Source of the DNA: Mycobacterium sp. 4858
GTDB lineage: Bacteria; Actinomycetota; Actinomycetes; Mycobacteriales; Mycobacteriaceae
Reading direction: 5' to 3'
Length of the DNA: 64,000 nucleotides
Assembly (NCBI RefSeq): GCF_900240975.1
Contig: NZ_LT968776.1
Location: forward strand, 1,793,482-1,857,481
The notes beneath the pieces are model-generated. The model was not told the origin of the DNA and did no database searches. It saw only the letters and a program-made list of their open reading frames with translations. A program made the position numbers and the translations under genes. Each line of letters starts with the position of its first letter. Position 1 is the stretch's first letter. Positions 41,423 through 50,500 of this stretch are shown one piece after another.

Positions 41423-42787
41423 GTGGCTCCCAAGGTCTCGTCCGATCTGTTCACGCAGATCGTCAACTCCGGTCCTGGATCGTTTCTGGCCAAGCAACTC
41501 GGCGTCCCGCAGCCCGAGACCTTGCGCCGCTATCGGCCCGGCGATCCGCCGCTGGCCGGGTCCCTGCTGATCGGCGGTGAGGGCCGCGTGGTCGAGCCGC
41601 TGCGCGCCGCGCTGGCCAAGGACTACGACCTGGTCGGCAACAACCTGGGTGGCCGCTGGGCCGACCAGTTCGGCGGCCTGGTCTTCGACGCCACCGGGAT
41701 CACGACGCCGGAGGGGCTGCGGGGGCTGTACGAATTCTTCACCCCGCTGCTGCGCAACCTGGGCCACTCGGCCCGCGTCGTCGTGGTCGGCACCACGCCC
41801 GACGCCGCCGCCGGCCCGCACGAGCGGATCGCGCAGCGCGCGTTGGAAGGGTTCACCCGCTCGCTGGGCAAGGAGCTGCGCAACGGCACGACGGTGGCGC
41901 TGGTGTACCTGTCGCCCGACGCCAAACCCGCTGCGACGGGCCTGGAATCGACCATGCGGTTCATCCTGTCGGCCAAGTCGGCCTACGTCGACGGCCAGGT
42001 GTTCTACATCGGCGAGGCCGACTCCACACCGCCGGCCGACTGGGACCGGCCACTCGACTCCCGAGTCGCCATCGTGACCGGCGCGGCCCGCGGGATCGGC
42101 GCGACGATCGCCGAGGTGTTCGCCCGCGACGGCGCCCGCGTCGTCGCCATCGACGTCGAGTCGGCCGCCGAGGCGCTGGCCGAGACGGCCAGCCGGGTGG
42201 GGGGCACCGCGCTGTGGCTCGACGTCACCACCTCCGACGCCGTCGACAAGATCACCGAGCACCTGCGCGAGCACCACGGCGGGCGGGCCGACGTGCTGGT
42301 CAACAACGCCGGCATCACCCGCGACAAGTTGCTGGCCAACATGGACGACGCCCGCTGGGACGCCGTACTGGCCGTGAATCTCCTTGCGCCGCTGCGTCTT
42401 ACCGAGGGGCTGGTGGGCAACGGCACCCTCGGCGACGGCGGCCGGGTGATCGGACTGTCCTCGATGGCCGGCATCGCGGGCAACCGCGGGCAGACCAACT
42501 ACGCCACCACCAAGGCCGGGATGATCGGCCTCACCCAGGCACTGGCGCCCGAGCTCTACGGCAAGGGCATCACGATCAACGCCGTCGCCCCGGGGTTCAT
42601 CGAAACCCAGATGACCGCCGCAATCCCGCTGGCCACCCGCGAGGTGGGCCGCCGGCTGAACTCGCTGCTGCAGGGCGGCCAACCCGTCGACGTCGCCGAA
42701 ACCATCGCCTACTTCGCCAGCCCGGCGTCAAACGCGGTGACGGGCAACGTCATTCGCGTCTGCGGCCAGGCCATGCTGGGCGCATAG
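41423..42787 (+). CDS. fabG4: 3-oxoacyl-[ACP]/CoA reductase FabG4
   Basis: 454 residues from GTG 41423, as Rv0242c. High-molecular-weight FabG: an N-terminal flavodoxin-like domain (about 1-205), then a classical SDR domain. The latter shows TGAARGIGATIAEVFARDG (cofactor), NNAGITRD, and the catalytic Ser/Tyr/Lys in GLSSMAGIAGNRGQTNYATTKAG. It reduces 3-ketoacyl-CoA/ACP, preferring NADH. It lies 19 bp before htdX in one operon. Confidence 0.94.
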   Translation: MAPKVSSDLFTQIVNSGPGSFLAKQLGVPQPETLRRYRPGDPPLAGSLLIGGEGRVVEPLRAALAKDYDLVGNNLGGRWADQFGGLVFDATGITTPEGLRGLYEFFTPLLRNLGHSARVVVVGTTPDAAAGPHERIAQRALEGFTRSLGKELRNGTTVALVYLSPDAKPAATGLESTMRFILSAKSAYVDGQVFYIGEADSTPPADWDRPLDSRVAIVTGAARGIGATIAEVFARDGARVVAIDVESAAEALAETASRVGGTALWLDVTTSDAVDKITEHLREHHGGRADVLVNNAGITRDKLLANMDDARWDAVLAVNLLAPLRLTEGLVGNGTLGDGGRVIGLSSMAGIAGNRGQTNYATTKAGMIGLTQALAPELYGKGITINAVAPGFIETQMTAAIPLATREVGRRLNSLLQGGQPVDVAETIAYFASPASNAVTGNVIRVCGQAMLGA

Positions 42788-42806
42788 CTGCGACGAGGGG
42801 AACGCG

Positions 42807-43649
42807 ATGAACCAGCCAAGCGGTCTGAAGAACATGTTGCGCGCCGCCGCGGGGGCACTGCCGGTGGTGTCGCGCGGGAACCAGCTGCCGACGCGCACGG
42901 TGGCCATCGAGGAATTGCCCATCGACCGCGCGAACGTGGCCGAGTACGCCGATGTCACCGGCGTGCGGTACGGCAACAGCGTGCCGCTCACCTATCCGTT
43001 CGCGCTGACCTTCCCCGCGATGATGTCGCTGGTGACCGGGTTCGACTTCCCTTTCGCCGCAATGGGTTCGGTGCATGTCGAGAATCACATCACGCAGTAT
43101 CGGCCGATCGCGGTCACCGACACCGTCGGCGTGCGCGTGCACGCCGAGAACCTGCGGGAGCACCGCAAAGGCCTGCTGGTCGACCTGGTGACCGATGTGA
43201 GCGTCGGTACCGACACCGCGTGGCATCAGGTGACGACCTTCCTGCACCAGCAACGCACCAGCCTGTCCGACGAGCCCAAGACGCCACCGCAGAAGCAGCC
43301 CAAGCTGCCCCCACCCAGCGCGGTCGTGCGCGTCAGTCCCGGCCTGATCCGTCGTTACGCCGTCGTCGGTGGCGATCACAACCCGATCCACACCAACCCG
43401 ATCGCGGCCAAGCTGTTCGGCTTCCCGACCGTCATCGCGCACGGAATGTACAGCGCCGCAGCCGTATTGGCGAACATCGAAGCGCGGCTCCCGGACGCGG
43501 TGAAGTATTCGGTGAAGTTCGGCAAGCCGCTGGTGCTGCCCGCCACCGCGGGGCTGTACATCGACGAAGGCCATGACGGCTGGGATATCGCGCTGCGCAA
43601 CATCGCCAAGGGCTATCCGTATCTGACCGGCACCGTGCGGGCGCTGTAG
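42807..43649 (+). CDS. htdX: 3-hydroxyacyl-thioester dehydratase HtdX
   Basis: 280 residues, the length of Rv0241c. Double hot-dog MaoC-like fold. The C-terminal half carries the hydratase-2 motif YAVVGGDHNPIHTNPIAAKLFGFPTVIAHGMYS (catalytic Asp and His). It removes water from 3-hydroxyacyl-thioesters, following FabG4 in the pathway. Confidence 0.93.
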   Translation: MNQPSGLKNMLRAAAGALPVVSRGNQLPTRTVAIEELPIDRANVAEYADVTGVRYGNSVPLTYPFALTFPAMMSLVTGFDFPFAAMGSVHVENHITQYRPIAVTDTVGVRVHAENLREHRKGLLVDLVTDVSVGTDTAWHQVTTFLHQQRTSLSDEPKTPPQKQPKLPPPSAVVRVSPGLIRRYAVVGGDHNPIHTNPIAAKLFGFPTVIAHGMYSAAAVLANIEARLPDAVKYSVKFGKPLVLPATAGLYIDEGHDGWDIALRNIAKGYPYLTGTVRAL

Positions 43650-43654
43650 ACGCT

Positions 43655-44905
43655 TCAGCCCGAGTGCGTCCCCACCCGCCCGCTGACCAGAAGCTTCAAG
43701 CCGTACGCACCGACCGCGGTGACCAGGAAGACCAGGAGCAGCCAGAGCGGCGGGCGGGCGAGCTCCCAGACGAAGATCGCCGCCCAGATCGGTGAGCCCT
43801 GCGTCACGGCGAGCACGCCGGCGGCGCCCGCCAGCGAGACCGTCGGCCCGTGCAGATGCATTCCGGCCGCCATGTTCATCGTCAGCACCAGCAGCGATCC
43901 CGCGGCCGCGCCGGTGGCCAGCGACGGCGTCAGCATGCCGCCGGCGCCGCCCGCACGGAGGAACAGCGCGGTCAACAACGGCTTGAGGGCCAGGATCGCG
44001 GCGGCGGCGGACAGCGTCAGCCCGCTGGCCAGGCTGACGGTCAGGATGCTGCGGCCGTTGCCGGGCAACTCGGGCCACCAATGCGAACAGATGCCCATCA
44101 CCAGCCCGGCGCCGGCGAGCGCGGGGACCAGCACCCAGGTGCGCATCTGCCTGGCCGGCCGTGCCGCCGCCATCAACCGGTTGAACCCCAGCCCCACCGC
44201 GAGCGCCAGCGGCGCCAGGATCAGCGCCTGACCGGTCAGTTCGAAGGACAGGTTCGCGTTGGGCCACTCCAGGGTGGGTTGATCGTGCGTGACGGCCGAG
44301 CACACGGCCACGGCCAGGCTGGACGTGATCAGCGCGGCGCCCAGCGCCCGCGGATGCCAGGTGGTCAGCATGATCCGCGCGGCGAACAGCGCGCCGGCGA
44401 CGGGAACGGCGTAGACCGCGCCGAGCCCGGCACCGGCCGCGCACGCCAGCAGGATCTCGCGATCGCGCGACGTCAACCGTCCCAGCCACGCGGTGCCCCA
44501 GTCGCCCAGGGCCGCGGCGAACTGGCGGGGCGCACCCTCGCGGCCGAGGGACGCGCCGGAGCCGACCAGCAGCACCTGCAGCAGCGCGTCGATGCTCCAG
44601 GACAGCCGCGGCACCGGTTCCCGGCGGGCGATGGTTTCGGCCAGCGGCGGCACCGCTGCCCCGCGCCGCAGCGCCCACCAGCCGAGCCCGGCCAAGGCGC
44701 TGCCGATCATTGGACCCACGGCACGGCGCACCGGGCTGCTCGCGGCCACGCCGGCGAGCAGCGCGCCGAAGGTGTAGTGGTAGGTGACGTGCTGGACGAA
44801 GCGCAGCACGAACGTCGCCGCCAGCCCGGCCACCCCGGCCAGCAACCCGACGATGACTACGGCGCAGAAGAATTCGGCGTTGCGGCGGGCGGGCGGTCGA
44901 GCCAC
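43655..44905 (-). CDS. ClC-family chloride channel/antiporter
   Basis: 416 residues with about ten membrane segments. The ion-selectivity motif LVGSGASLGREGAPRQFAAALGD carries the gating Glu in GREGAP. GAVYAVPVAGALFAARIML and LRAGGAGGMLTPSLATGAA match other conserved loops of the family. It moves Cl- or exchanges it for H+. It takes the place of the vapBC24 genes in H37Rv and lies 16 bp after a TetR gene on the same strand, possibly an operon. Confidence 0.85.
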   Translation of the reverse strand: MARPPARRNAEFFCAVVIVGLLAGVAGLAATFVLRFVQHVTYHYTFGALLAGVAASSPVRRAVGPMIGSALAGLGWWALRRGAAVPPLAETIARREPVPRLSWSIDALLQVLLVGSGASLGREGAPRQFAAALGDWGTAWLGRLTSRDREILLACAAGAGLGAVYAVPVAGALFAARIMLTTWHPRALGAALITSSLAVAVCSAVTHDQPTLEWPNANLSFELTGQALILAPLALAVGLGFNRLMAAARPARQMRTWVLVPALAGAGLVMGICSHWWPELPGNGRSILTVSLASGLTLSAAAAILALKPLLTALFLRAGGAGGMLTPSLATGAAAGSLLVLTMNMAAGMHLHGPTVSLAGAAGVLAVTQGSPIWAAIFVWELARPPLWLLLVFLVTAVGAYGLKLLVSGRVGTHSG

Positions 44906-44921
44906 ACGTCGAATGTAGGGG

Positions 44922-45575
44922 TTAGCGGGCGCCGGCGCTGGGGCCGCCCTTCTCCGGCCGCGCCGCCGCGGCGGCCTCCCGCTCCTCCGGCGCGCCGCGC
45001 AGGCCGTGCCAGAACAGGTTGATCATCAGCTCGGCCGCCTCGTCGGCGTCGATGTCGCCGGTGCTGAGCTGGTTGGCCGTCGCCTCGCCCGCGCCCACCA
45101 GCGCCACCGCCATCATCTCGTTTTCGCGCTCGGTCCGCCGGGTGCGGCTGCCGGCCCGCACCAGCCCGGCGACCAGTTCGATGATCTGCTCCCGACCCTC
45201 GCGCACCATGTGCGCGAACGCCTGAGAACTGGTGGCCTGGGTGTACATCACGATCCACGACGCCCGGTTGGCGTCGATGTAACGCATGAACGACACGATG
45301 GTGTTGCGCAGCAGGTCTTTCGGGCTCTGCGTGAAGTCGATGTCGGCGCGCACCGCGTCGATAAACCGGCTCATCTCACGGTTCAGGCAGGCGCCGAACA
45401 GGTCTTCCTTGGAGCCGTAGTACAGGTAGAGCATCGGCTTGGAGATCTGCGCCTCGGCGGCGATGGCGTCCATCGAGGTCTCGTGGTAGCCGTTGACCGA
45501 GAACATCTGCACCGCGGCGTCGAGCATCTGTTGCTCGCGGACAGCACGCGGTAAGCGCTTGGTGCCACCCGCCAT
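44922..45575 (-). CDS. TetR/AcrR family transcriptional regulator (Rv0238-like)
   Basis: 217 residues. The HTH is at about 15-60 (MDAIAAEAQISKPMLYLYYGSKEDLF). The C-terminal ligand domain contains FMRYIDANRASWIVMYTQATS, and the tail is Ala/Arg/Glu-rich. The target is unknown; the ClC gene just downstream or the fatty-acid module close by are candidates. Confidence 0.87.
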   Translation of the reverse strand: MAGGTKRLPRAVREQQMLDAAVQMFSVNGYHETSMDAIAAEAQISKPMLYLYYGSKEDLFGACLNREMSRFIDAVRADIDFTQSPKDLLRNTIVSFMRYIDANRASWIVMYTQATSSQAFAHMVREGREQIIELVAGLVRAGSRTRRTERENEMMAVALVGAGEATANQLSTGDIDADEAAELMINLFWHGLRGAPEEREAAAAARPEKGGPSAGAR

Positions 45576-45665
45576 CGCATGCCTCTCTTAGCCCCGCTAT
45601 CTGACTCCAGGGTAAGCAACGCGCGGCGGGCGCACAGGCGATCTAGTGGCCATGGCGGCGACCCG

Positions 45666-46805
45666 CTAGTGGCCGCAGGCGGGGCTGCGGCCTTTCATGG
45701 TCGCCACGCGCCCGAGTGCGTCGTCGACCCGCTGCGCGGGCAGTTCGTCGGCGGCCACCGCCTTCTGCAGCCGGTCCAGTACTGCGGGCACCTCGTCGGT
45801 GGTGACCCAGAGCGCGACGTCGGTCCCGGCCTGCAGGGTGCGCAGCACCGCCTCGGCGACGCCGTACCGGTCGGAGATGGCGCCCATGCTGGACAGGTCG
45901 TCGGTGAACACCGGGCCGTTGAACGGCGGGCCGCCATAGCCGACGCCGTCCCGCAGCAGCCGCACCGCCGCGGGGCTCAGGCTGGCCGGGTCGTCGCCGG
46001 TCAGCCCGGGGACCTGCAGGTGGCCCAGCATCACCGCCACCGGGGCCGCGGTCACCAGCGTGCGGTAGGGCACCAGGTCGACGTTCTGCAGGTCGGCCAG
46101 GGGCGGGGTCACCACGCCGCCGGTGTGCGAGTCGCCAGAGCCGTGCCCGTGGCCGGGGAAGTGCTTGAGCACCGGCAGCAGCCCGGCGTCCCGCAGGCCC
46201 TGCGCGTACGCGCCGGCGTAGGCGGTGACCGTGTTGGGGTCGCCGCCGAACGAGCGGTCCCCGATCACGCCGTCGGTGGCGTCGGTGACGTCAACGACGG
46301 GCGCGAAGTCGATGGTGATGCCCAGGTCTTTCATCTTCTTGCCGCGCTCGGCGGCCAGGTCGTGGACCTGGGCGACGGTCTGGGTCTGGGCCAGCTGCCG
46401 GGGCGATGGCGCCTCCCCGATGAGCGACCGCAACCGCGACACCCGGCCGCCCTCCTCGTCGACGCTGACCGCCAGCGGGAGCGGCCCGGCCTTCGCCGCG
46501 ATGTCGGCCAGCGGGCCCTTGAAGATCGACAGGTCGGTCCAGCTGCCGATGAAGATGCCCCCGACGTGGTAGCCGTTGACCACCGACCGGGCGTCATCGG
46601 CGTTCTTGACGCCGACCATCAACAGCTGGGCCAGCTTGTCGCGGACCGGCAGCGTGGTGAGGTCACCGCATGCCGGCGGCGCGGGCGCGGCCGACGGCTT
46701 GCTGACCGAAGCCGACGGGCCGGGAGGCCGCGCGGCGTGGTGAGCGCAGCCCGCCACCAACGCCGACACGGACGCGAGCACGGCCAGGGTGCGCGAAAAT
46801 GACAT
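45666..46805 (-). CDS. lpqI: Beta-N-acetylhexosaminidase lipoprotein LpqI (NagZ-like, GH3)
   Basis: 379 residues. Signal peptide with lipobox LVAGC (Cys20), then a Pro/Ala linker. The GH3 barrel has VDEEGGRVSRL, LKHFPGHGHGSGDSHTGG (the catalytic Asp/His dyad loop) and FTDDLSSMGAI (nucleophile Asp). It removes GlcNAc from muropeptides in cell-wall recycling, anchored to the membrane. Equivalent to Rv0237. Confidence 0.93.
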   Translation of the reverse strand: MSFSRTLAVLASVSALVAGCAHHAARPPGPSASVSKPSAAPAPPACGDLTTLPVRDKLAQLLMVGVKNADDARSVVNGYHVGGIFIGSWTDLSIFKGPLADIAAKAGPLPLAVSVDEEGGRVSRLRSLIGEAPSPRQLAQTQTVAQVHDLAAERGKKMKDLGITIDFAPVVDVTDATDGVIGDRSFGGDPNTVTAYAGAYAQGLRDAGLLPVLKHFPGHGHGSGDSHTGGVVTPPLADLQNVDLVPYRTLVTAAPVAVMLGHLQVPGLTGDDPASLSPAAVRLLRDGVGYGGPPFNGPVFTDDLSSMGAISDRYGVAEAVLRTLQAGTDVALWVTTDEVPAVLDRLQKAVAADELPAQRVDDALGRVATMKGRSPACGH

Positions 46806-46932
46806 CGGGCCATGTTTTCATGGCGCTATCCGGGTCTCCGGATCTGGGGAGCGACGGGGTTTGCGTCGGGGGTTTTCTCCTTCGGGTGCGGGGGCACTCC
46901 TGGGCTGGTGCCAGCGGGGCTAGGGGGCCAAG

Positions 46933-47142
46933 ATGCCAGCGTTGACCGGTTTCACCCTGGCCGCCGCGGCCAGCATCGCGGTCGGTCTGTCGGTCGGCGT
47001 CGCGACCACCGTCGGCGTCACGCTGGCCGTCGCCGACCACGGCGCGGCGCCGGTGCGGGGCCGCCCCGCGCTGCTGATCCCGCTCGGTCCCCATCAGGTG
47101 CAATACGGCGACCGGTGCTTTCACGGGCACTGCCTGCCCTGA
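46933..47142 (+). CDS. DUF2613-like small membrane/secreted protein, copy 1
   Basis: 69 residues. One N-terminal hydrophobic segment ASIAVGLSVGVATTVGVTLAV, then a short polar tail ending VQYGDRCFHGHC. It resembles the downstream DUF2613 protein in both the helix and the final YG-[DN]-R motif. It has two extra cysteines at the end. Probably a divergent tandem copy. Confidence 0.6.
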   Translation: MPALTGFTLAAAASIAVGLSVGVATTVGVTLAVADHGAAPVRGRPALLIPLGPHQVQYGDRCFHGHCLP

Positions 47143-47225
47143 CCAGGGCACCGGGGCGCAAACCGCGCTTCTGCTAGGTTGTCGCTAGGCCGTCGCCACG
47201 TTTTCCGATGCTGTAAGGAGCCTTG

Positions 47226-47399
47226 ATGAACCGGATCATTGCGCCCGCCGCCGCGAGCGTGGTGGTTGGTCTCTTGCTCGGCGCGGCAGCGATTTTCGGG
47301 ATCACCTTGATGGTGCAGCAGGACACGAAACCGCCACTCCCCGGGGGCGATCCGCAGTCGTCAGTGCTCAACCGGGTCGAGTACGGCAACCGTAGCTAG
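47226..47399 (+). CDS. DUF2613 small membrane/secreted protein (Rv0236A-like), copy 2
   Basis: 57 residues, the length of Rv0236A. Hydrophobic segment ASVVVGLLLGAAAIFGITLMV after MNRIIAPAA, then LPGGDPQSSVLNRVEYGNRS. TAAGGAG lies 6-7 nt upstream. It precedes aftD, as in other mycobacteria. Function unknown. Confidence 0.82.
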   Translation: MNRIIAPAAASVVVGLLLGAAAIFGITLMVQQDTKPPLPGGDPQSSVLNRVEYGNRS

Positions 47400-47400
47400 C

Positions 47401-47507
47401 GGCGATCGCAAGCGCGGCGAAGCCGGGCGTAGCGGGTCGCCGCCATCGGAATCCGGCGATCGCAAGCGCGGCGAAGCCGGGCGTAGCGGGTCGCCGCCAT
47501 CGGAATC
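47401..47507. repeat. 54-bp tandem repeat, two copies
   Basis: Unit beginning GGCGATCGCAAGCGCGGCGA and ending TCGCCGCCATCGGAATC, at 47401-47454 and 47455-47507, identical over 53 bp. Its ends GGCGA and TCGCC are inverted. A shorter variant copy lies after gabD1 at 59670-59718, so it is a dispersed intergenic element. Confidence 0.85.
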
Positions 47508-47553
47508 AGCGGCGAGTACGTGGGCCGGCGCGCCGGCCCCGCCCTCGTCGGCC

Positions 47554-50500
47554 GTGCCCCTTCCGCGCCGGTGGCTGTGGTTGGCCGGGGCGATCGCCCT
47601 GCTGCTGAGCTTCGCCCAGTCGCCGGGACGGGTCTCCCCCGACACCAAACTGGATCTCACCGCCAACCCGCTGCGCTTCCTGGCCCGGGCCACCAACCTG
47701 TGGAACAGCGAGCTGCCATTCGGGCAGGCGCAGAACCAGGCCTACGGCTACCTGTTCCCGCACGGCACCTTCTTTGCGATCGGCCACCTGCTTTCGGTGC
47801 CGGGGTGGGTCACTCAACGGCTGTGGTGGGCGCTGCTGCTCACCGTCGGCTTCTGGGGGCTGTTGCGGGTGGCCGAGGCGCTGGGGATCGGCAGCCCGGC
47901 GTCGCGGGTCATCGGCGCCGCGGCGTTCGCGCTGTCGCCGCGGGTGCTGACCACCCTGGGCTCCATCTCGTCGGAGACCCTGCCAATGATGCTGGCGCCG
48001 TGGGTGTTGCTACCGACGATCCTGGCGCTGCGCGCGTCGGGCAACCGGTCGGTGCGAGCGCTCGCCGCGCAGGCCGGTCTGGCCGTCGCGCTGATGGGCG
48101 CGGTCAACGCCATCGCCACGCTGGCCGGCTGCCTGCCGGCGGTGATCTGGTGGGCCTGTCACCGGCCCAACCGGTTGTGGTGGCGCTACACCGGGTGGTG
48201 GCTGCTTTCGCTGTTCCTGGCGATGGCGTGGTGGGTGGTGGCGCTGGTGATGCTGCGGGTCATCAGCCCGCCCTTCCTGGACTTCATCGAATCCTCGGGG
48301 GTGACGACGCAATGGTCGTCGCTGACCGAGATACTGCGCGGCACCGACAGCTGGACCCCGTACGTGGCGCCGACCGCCACGGCGGGCGCGCCACTGGTGA
48401 CCGGCTCCGCGGCCGTTCTGGCCACCTGCCTGGTCGCGGCGGCGGGGCTGGCGGGGCTGGCGAGTCCGGCGATGCCGGCCCGCGGGCGGTTGGTGACGAT
48501 GCTGTTCGTCGGCGTGGCGCTGATGGCCGCCGGTTACAGCGGTGGGCTCGGCTCGCCGGTGGCGCACGCGGTGCAGGCGTTCCTGGACGCCGGCGGGGCG
48601 CCGCTGCGCAACGTGCACAAGCTGGGGTCGGTGGTCCGGATCCCGATCGCGCTGGGCATCGCCCAGGTGTTGGGGCGGGTCCCGCTCCCCGGCCGGGCCC
48701 CCGCCTCGGGGTGGCTGCGCGCGTTCGCCCACCCGGAGCGCGACAGGCGGGTGGCCGTCGCGATCGTCGTGCTGACGGCCCTGATGGTGAGCACGTCGCT
48801 GGCGTGGACCGGCCGGCTGACCCCGCCCGGCACCTTCAGCGCGATACCCCGGTACTGGCAGGAAACCGCCGACTGGCTCGACCGGCACAACTCGGGCACC
48901 CCGACGCCCGGTCGGGTGCTGGTGGTCCCGGGGGCGCCGTTCGCCACGCAGGTGTGGGGGACCAGCCATGACGAGCCGCTGCAGGTGCTCGGCGGCAGCC
49001 CCTGGGGCGTGCGCGACTCCATCCCCCTGACCCCGCCGCAGACCATTCGGGCACTCGATTCGGTGCAGCGCCTTTTCGCCGCCGGGCGCCCGTCGGCGGG
49101 GCTCGCGGATACGCTTGCCCGCCAAGGTGTTTCGTACCTGGTGGTGCGCAACGACTTGGACCCGGACACGTCGCGCTCCGCGCGGCCCATCCTGGTGCAC
49201 CGCGCCGTCGACGGTTCCCCCGGGTTGCAGAAGGTGGCGCAGTTCGGCGAGCCGGTGGGCCCCGGCACCCTCGCGGGCTTCGTCGCCGACAGCGGCCTGC
49301 GCCCGCGCTATCCGGCCGTCGAGGTGTATCGGGTCGCCGGTGGTTCGGGAGTGCCGTACTTCGCCGACGTCGACCGGCTGCCGCGGGTGGACGGCGGACC
49401 GGAGGTGCTGCTGCGCCTCGACGAGCGCCGCCGGCTGCAGGGCGAGCCGCCGTTGGGTCCGGTGCTGATGACCGCCGACGCGCGGGGCGCCGGGCTGCCG
49501 GTGCCGACGGTGACCGTCACCGACACCCCGGTGGCCCGCGAGACGGACTACGGCCGGGTGGACCAGCATTCGTCGGCGATCCGGGCCGACGGCGACGCGC
49601 GGCACACCTACAACCGGGTACCCGACTATCCCGTCCCCGGCGCCGACCCGGTCGTCGGCGCCTGGACCGGCGGCCGGGTCACCGTGTCGAGCTCGTCGTC
49701 GGACTCCACCGCGATGCCCGACGTCGCACCGGCGACCTCCCCCGTCGCCGCGGTCGACGGCGACCCGGCGACCGCCTGGGTGTCCAACTCCCTGCAGGCC
49801 GCCGTCGGCCAGTGGCTGCAGGTCGATTTCGACCACCCGGTGACCAACGCGGCGATCACGCTGACCCCCAGCGCGACCGCCGTGGGCGCGCAGGTGCGCC
49901 GCATCCTGCTCGAAACGGCGACCGGCAGCACCACCCTGCGCTTCGACGAGGCGGGCAAGCCGCTCGCCGCGGCCCTGCCCTACGGCGAGACGCCGTGGGT
50001 GCGGATCACCGCCGCGGGCACCGACGACGGCTCTCCCGGCGTGCAATTCGGCATCACCGATCTGTCGATCACCCAGTACGACGCGTCCGGATTCGCCCAC
50101 CCGGTCGACCTGCGGCATACCGTGCGGGTCCCCGGGCCACCGCCCGGCTCGGCCGTCGCGGGCTGGGACCTGGGTTCGGAATTGCTCGGCAGGCCGGGCT
50201 GCGCGCCGACGCCCGACGGTGTGCGCTGCGCGCCGTCGATGGCCCTGGCGCCGGAAGAGCCGGTGAATCTCAGCCGGACGCTGACCGTTCCGGCGCCGGT
50301 CTCGGTGAGCCCGCTGGTGTGGGTGAGGCCCCGGCAGGGGCCCAAGCTGGCCGACATGCTCGCCGAGCCGGGCACCACCCGGGCGCGGGGCGACTCCGAC
50401 CTGGTGGACGTCCTCGGCTCGGCGTACGCGGCGACCGACGGCGACCCGGCCACCGCGTGGACGGCGCCGCAGCGGGTGGTGCAACACAAGTCCGCCCCGA

